Shown here: piece after piece, positions 6,014-6,555 of the stretch
Position numbering within the stretch: the first letter of the stretch is position 1
How the letters are laid out: every line of letters begins with the position of its first letter
DNA from: Candidatus Rokuibacteriota bacterium
Lineage (GTDB): Bacteria > Methylomirabilota > Methylomirabilia > Rokubacteriales > JACOUJ01
Direction of reading: 5' to 3'
Length of the DNA: 6,555 nt
Assembly (NCBI GenBank): GCA_016177865.1
Contig: JACOUJ010000310.1
Location: 1 to 6,555, forward strand
The notes under the pieces: generated by a model
What the model was told of the DNA's origin: nothing
Seen by the model: the letters and a program-made list of their open reading frames with translations, nothing else
Database searches by the model: none
Position numbers and translations under genes: made by a program

Positions 6014-6555
6014 TGTCCGCGAAGATGCTGGGAGCGTGCGTGATCGGCGTTCTCGCTGCGGCGCTGGCATGGCCGGCCCTCGTGCTCGCGCAGCCCCGGG
6101 CGGCCTCGAGCTGCGTGACCTGTCACGTCGAGATCGGCGACGAGCGCCTCATCAAACCCGTGAAGGAGTTTGGCGAGGACATCCACGCTGCGAAAGGGTT
6201 CGACTGCGTCGCCTGCCACGGCGGTGACGCGAAGGCGTCGGGGATGGAGGCGATGGATGCGGCCAAGGGATTCGTCGGAAAGCCCAGGCGGCAGGACGTG
6301 CCTCAGCTCTGCGGGCGCTGTCACTCGGACGCGAGATTCATGAGGCGCTACAACCCCTCGCTGCGCGTGGACCAGGTGGCCGAGTACGTCACTTCCGTGC
6401 ACGGTCGGCGGCTCCGGGAGCTGGGCGACCCGAAGGTCGCGGTGTGCACGAGCTGCCACCCGGCCCACTCGATCCGGCCGGCGTCGGACCCGAAATCGAT
6501 CGCTTTGCGGATGCCGGCGAGGGTGTTGACGGGCGCGTGCCCGCCGCAGGCGGCA
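6013..6555 (+). CDS. Multihaem c-type cytochrome, 3'-truncated
   Basis: The 181 visible residues begin with a signal peptide (MSAKMLGACVIGVLAAALAW, probable cleavage after VLA or LAQ). CxxCH haem sites follow at C34-H38, C65-H69, C100-H104 and C145-H149. Extra histidines such as H58, H130 (SVHG) and H152 are likely distal ligands. The wide spacing and the SVHGRRL...CTSCHPAH pattern place it with cytochrome c3-like/multihaem respiratory proteins, not with the class-I domains upstream. More haems would be expected beyond the window. The start shares one base with the preceding stop, so the genes are probably co-translated and the proteins may exchange electrons. From about residue 163 the sequence (IALRMPARVL...) no longer looks like the family. 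The final ~60 bases may be foreign to this gene. Confidence 0.85.
   Translation, partial: MSAKMLGACVIGVLAAALAWPALVLAQPRAASSCVTCHVEIGDERLIKPVKEFGEDIHAAKGFDCVACHGGDAKASGMEAMDAAKGFVGKPRRQDVPQLCGRCHSDARFMRRYNPSLRVDQVAEYVTSVHGRRLRELGDPKVAVCTSCHPAHSIRPASDPKSIALRMPARVLTGACPPQAA
6490..6555 (-). other. Possible fragment of an unrelated gene at the contig end
   Basis: Read on the minus strand in the frame starting at base 6554, the last ~60 bases give AACGG then HAPVNTLAGIRKAIDFGSD. This resembles the N-terminal region of glycerophosphodiester phosphodiesterases, which carry a PENTLAxxRxAIxxGAD pattern. Val replaces the normally conserved Glu of ENT, which weakens the match. The similarity stops near 6485-6490, about where the plus-strand cytochrome stops looking normal. 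A chimeric join is a reasonable reading; chance is possible. Confidence 0.3.

Noticed and set aside
1..6555. CRISPR arrays, tRNA or rRNA genes, insertion sequences
   Set aside because: No regularly spaced repeats, no tRNA-like cloverleaf and no transposase or terminal inverted repeats seen. The only direct repeat found is the 59-bp pair inside the first cytochrome.

Overview
This GC-rich window reads almost entirely on the + strand. It encodes a periplasmic and membrane electron-transfer gene cluster from a bacterium. Five genes are clear, plus a sixth that runs off the 3' edge. The high G+C, dense ATGA/TGATG gene overlaps, many single-haem c-type domains and a probable selenoprotein suggest a metabolically versatile environmental lineage of the Rokubacteria/Methylomirabilota or deltaproteobacterial kind. 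That placement is inference; nothing here fixes the taxonomy. Both window edges look like contig ends from an environmental assembly.

Layout. (1) 1-1076: C-terminal part of a four-domain c-type cytochrome, cut at the 5' edge inside the first haem-binding Cys codon. (2) 1077-1256: intergenic region with a strong GC hairpin, then a near-perfect sigma-54 (-24/-12) promoter at 1197-1213. (3) 1257-1727: a small membrane-anchored CYCXC/PCYCGC-type protein whose reading frame crosses an in-frame TGA at 1623-1625. The TGA occupies the first position of a U-x-x-C motif and is followed by a hairpin with the geometry of a bacterial SECIS element, so I annotate it as a selenoprotein with Sec at residue 123. 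(4) 1724-3661: polytopic membrane iron-sulfur protein of the NapH/NosR/CcoG type with an N-terminal periplasmic domain; its ATG overlaps the true stop of the selenoprotein. (5) 3690-4721: exported haem-binding protein of the ethylbenzene-dehydrogenase gamma-subunit-like family with an unusual CxxxCH motif. (6) 4722-4819: hairpin and palindrome. (7) 4820-6013: a second, complete four-domain cytochrome paralogous to the first gene. (8) 6013-6555: start of a multihaem cytochrome with four CxxCH motifs, truncated by the window.

How they may work together (inference): the iron-sulfur membrane protein could link the quinone pool or another membrane donor to the periplasm. The tetra-domain cytochromes, the haem-binding protein and the multihaem cytochrome could relay electrons outside the membrane. 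The selenoprotein could be a thiol/selenol redox partner or metal-handling factor. No catalytic subunit for a terminal substrate is visible, so the pathway cannot be named. The most interesting points are the recoded UGA with its candidate SECIS, the sigma-54 promoter directly in front of it, and coupling of Sec decoding to translation of the next gene. The two window ends need caution: the first 59 bases repeat 562-620 exactly, and the last ~60 bases look foreign to the cytochrome they are joined to.
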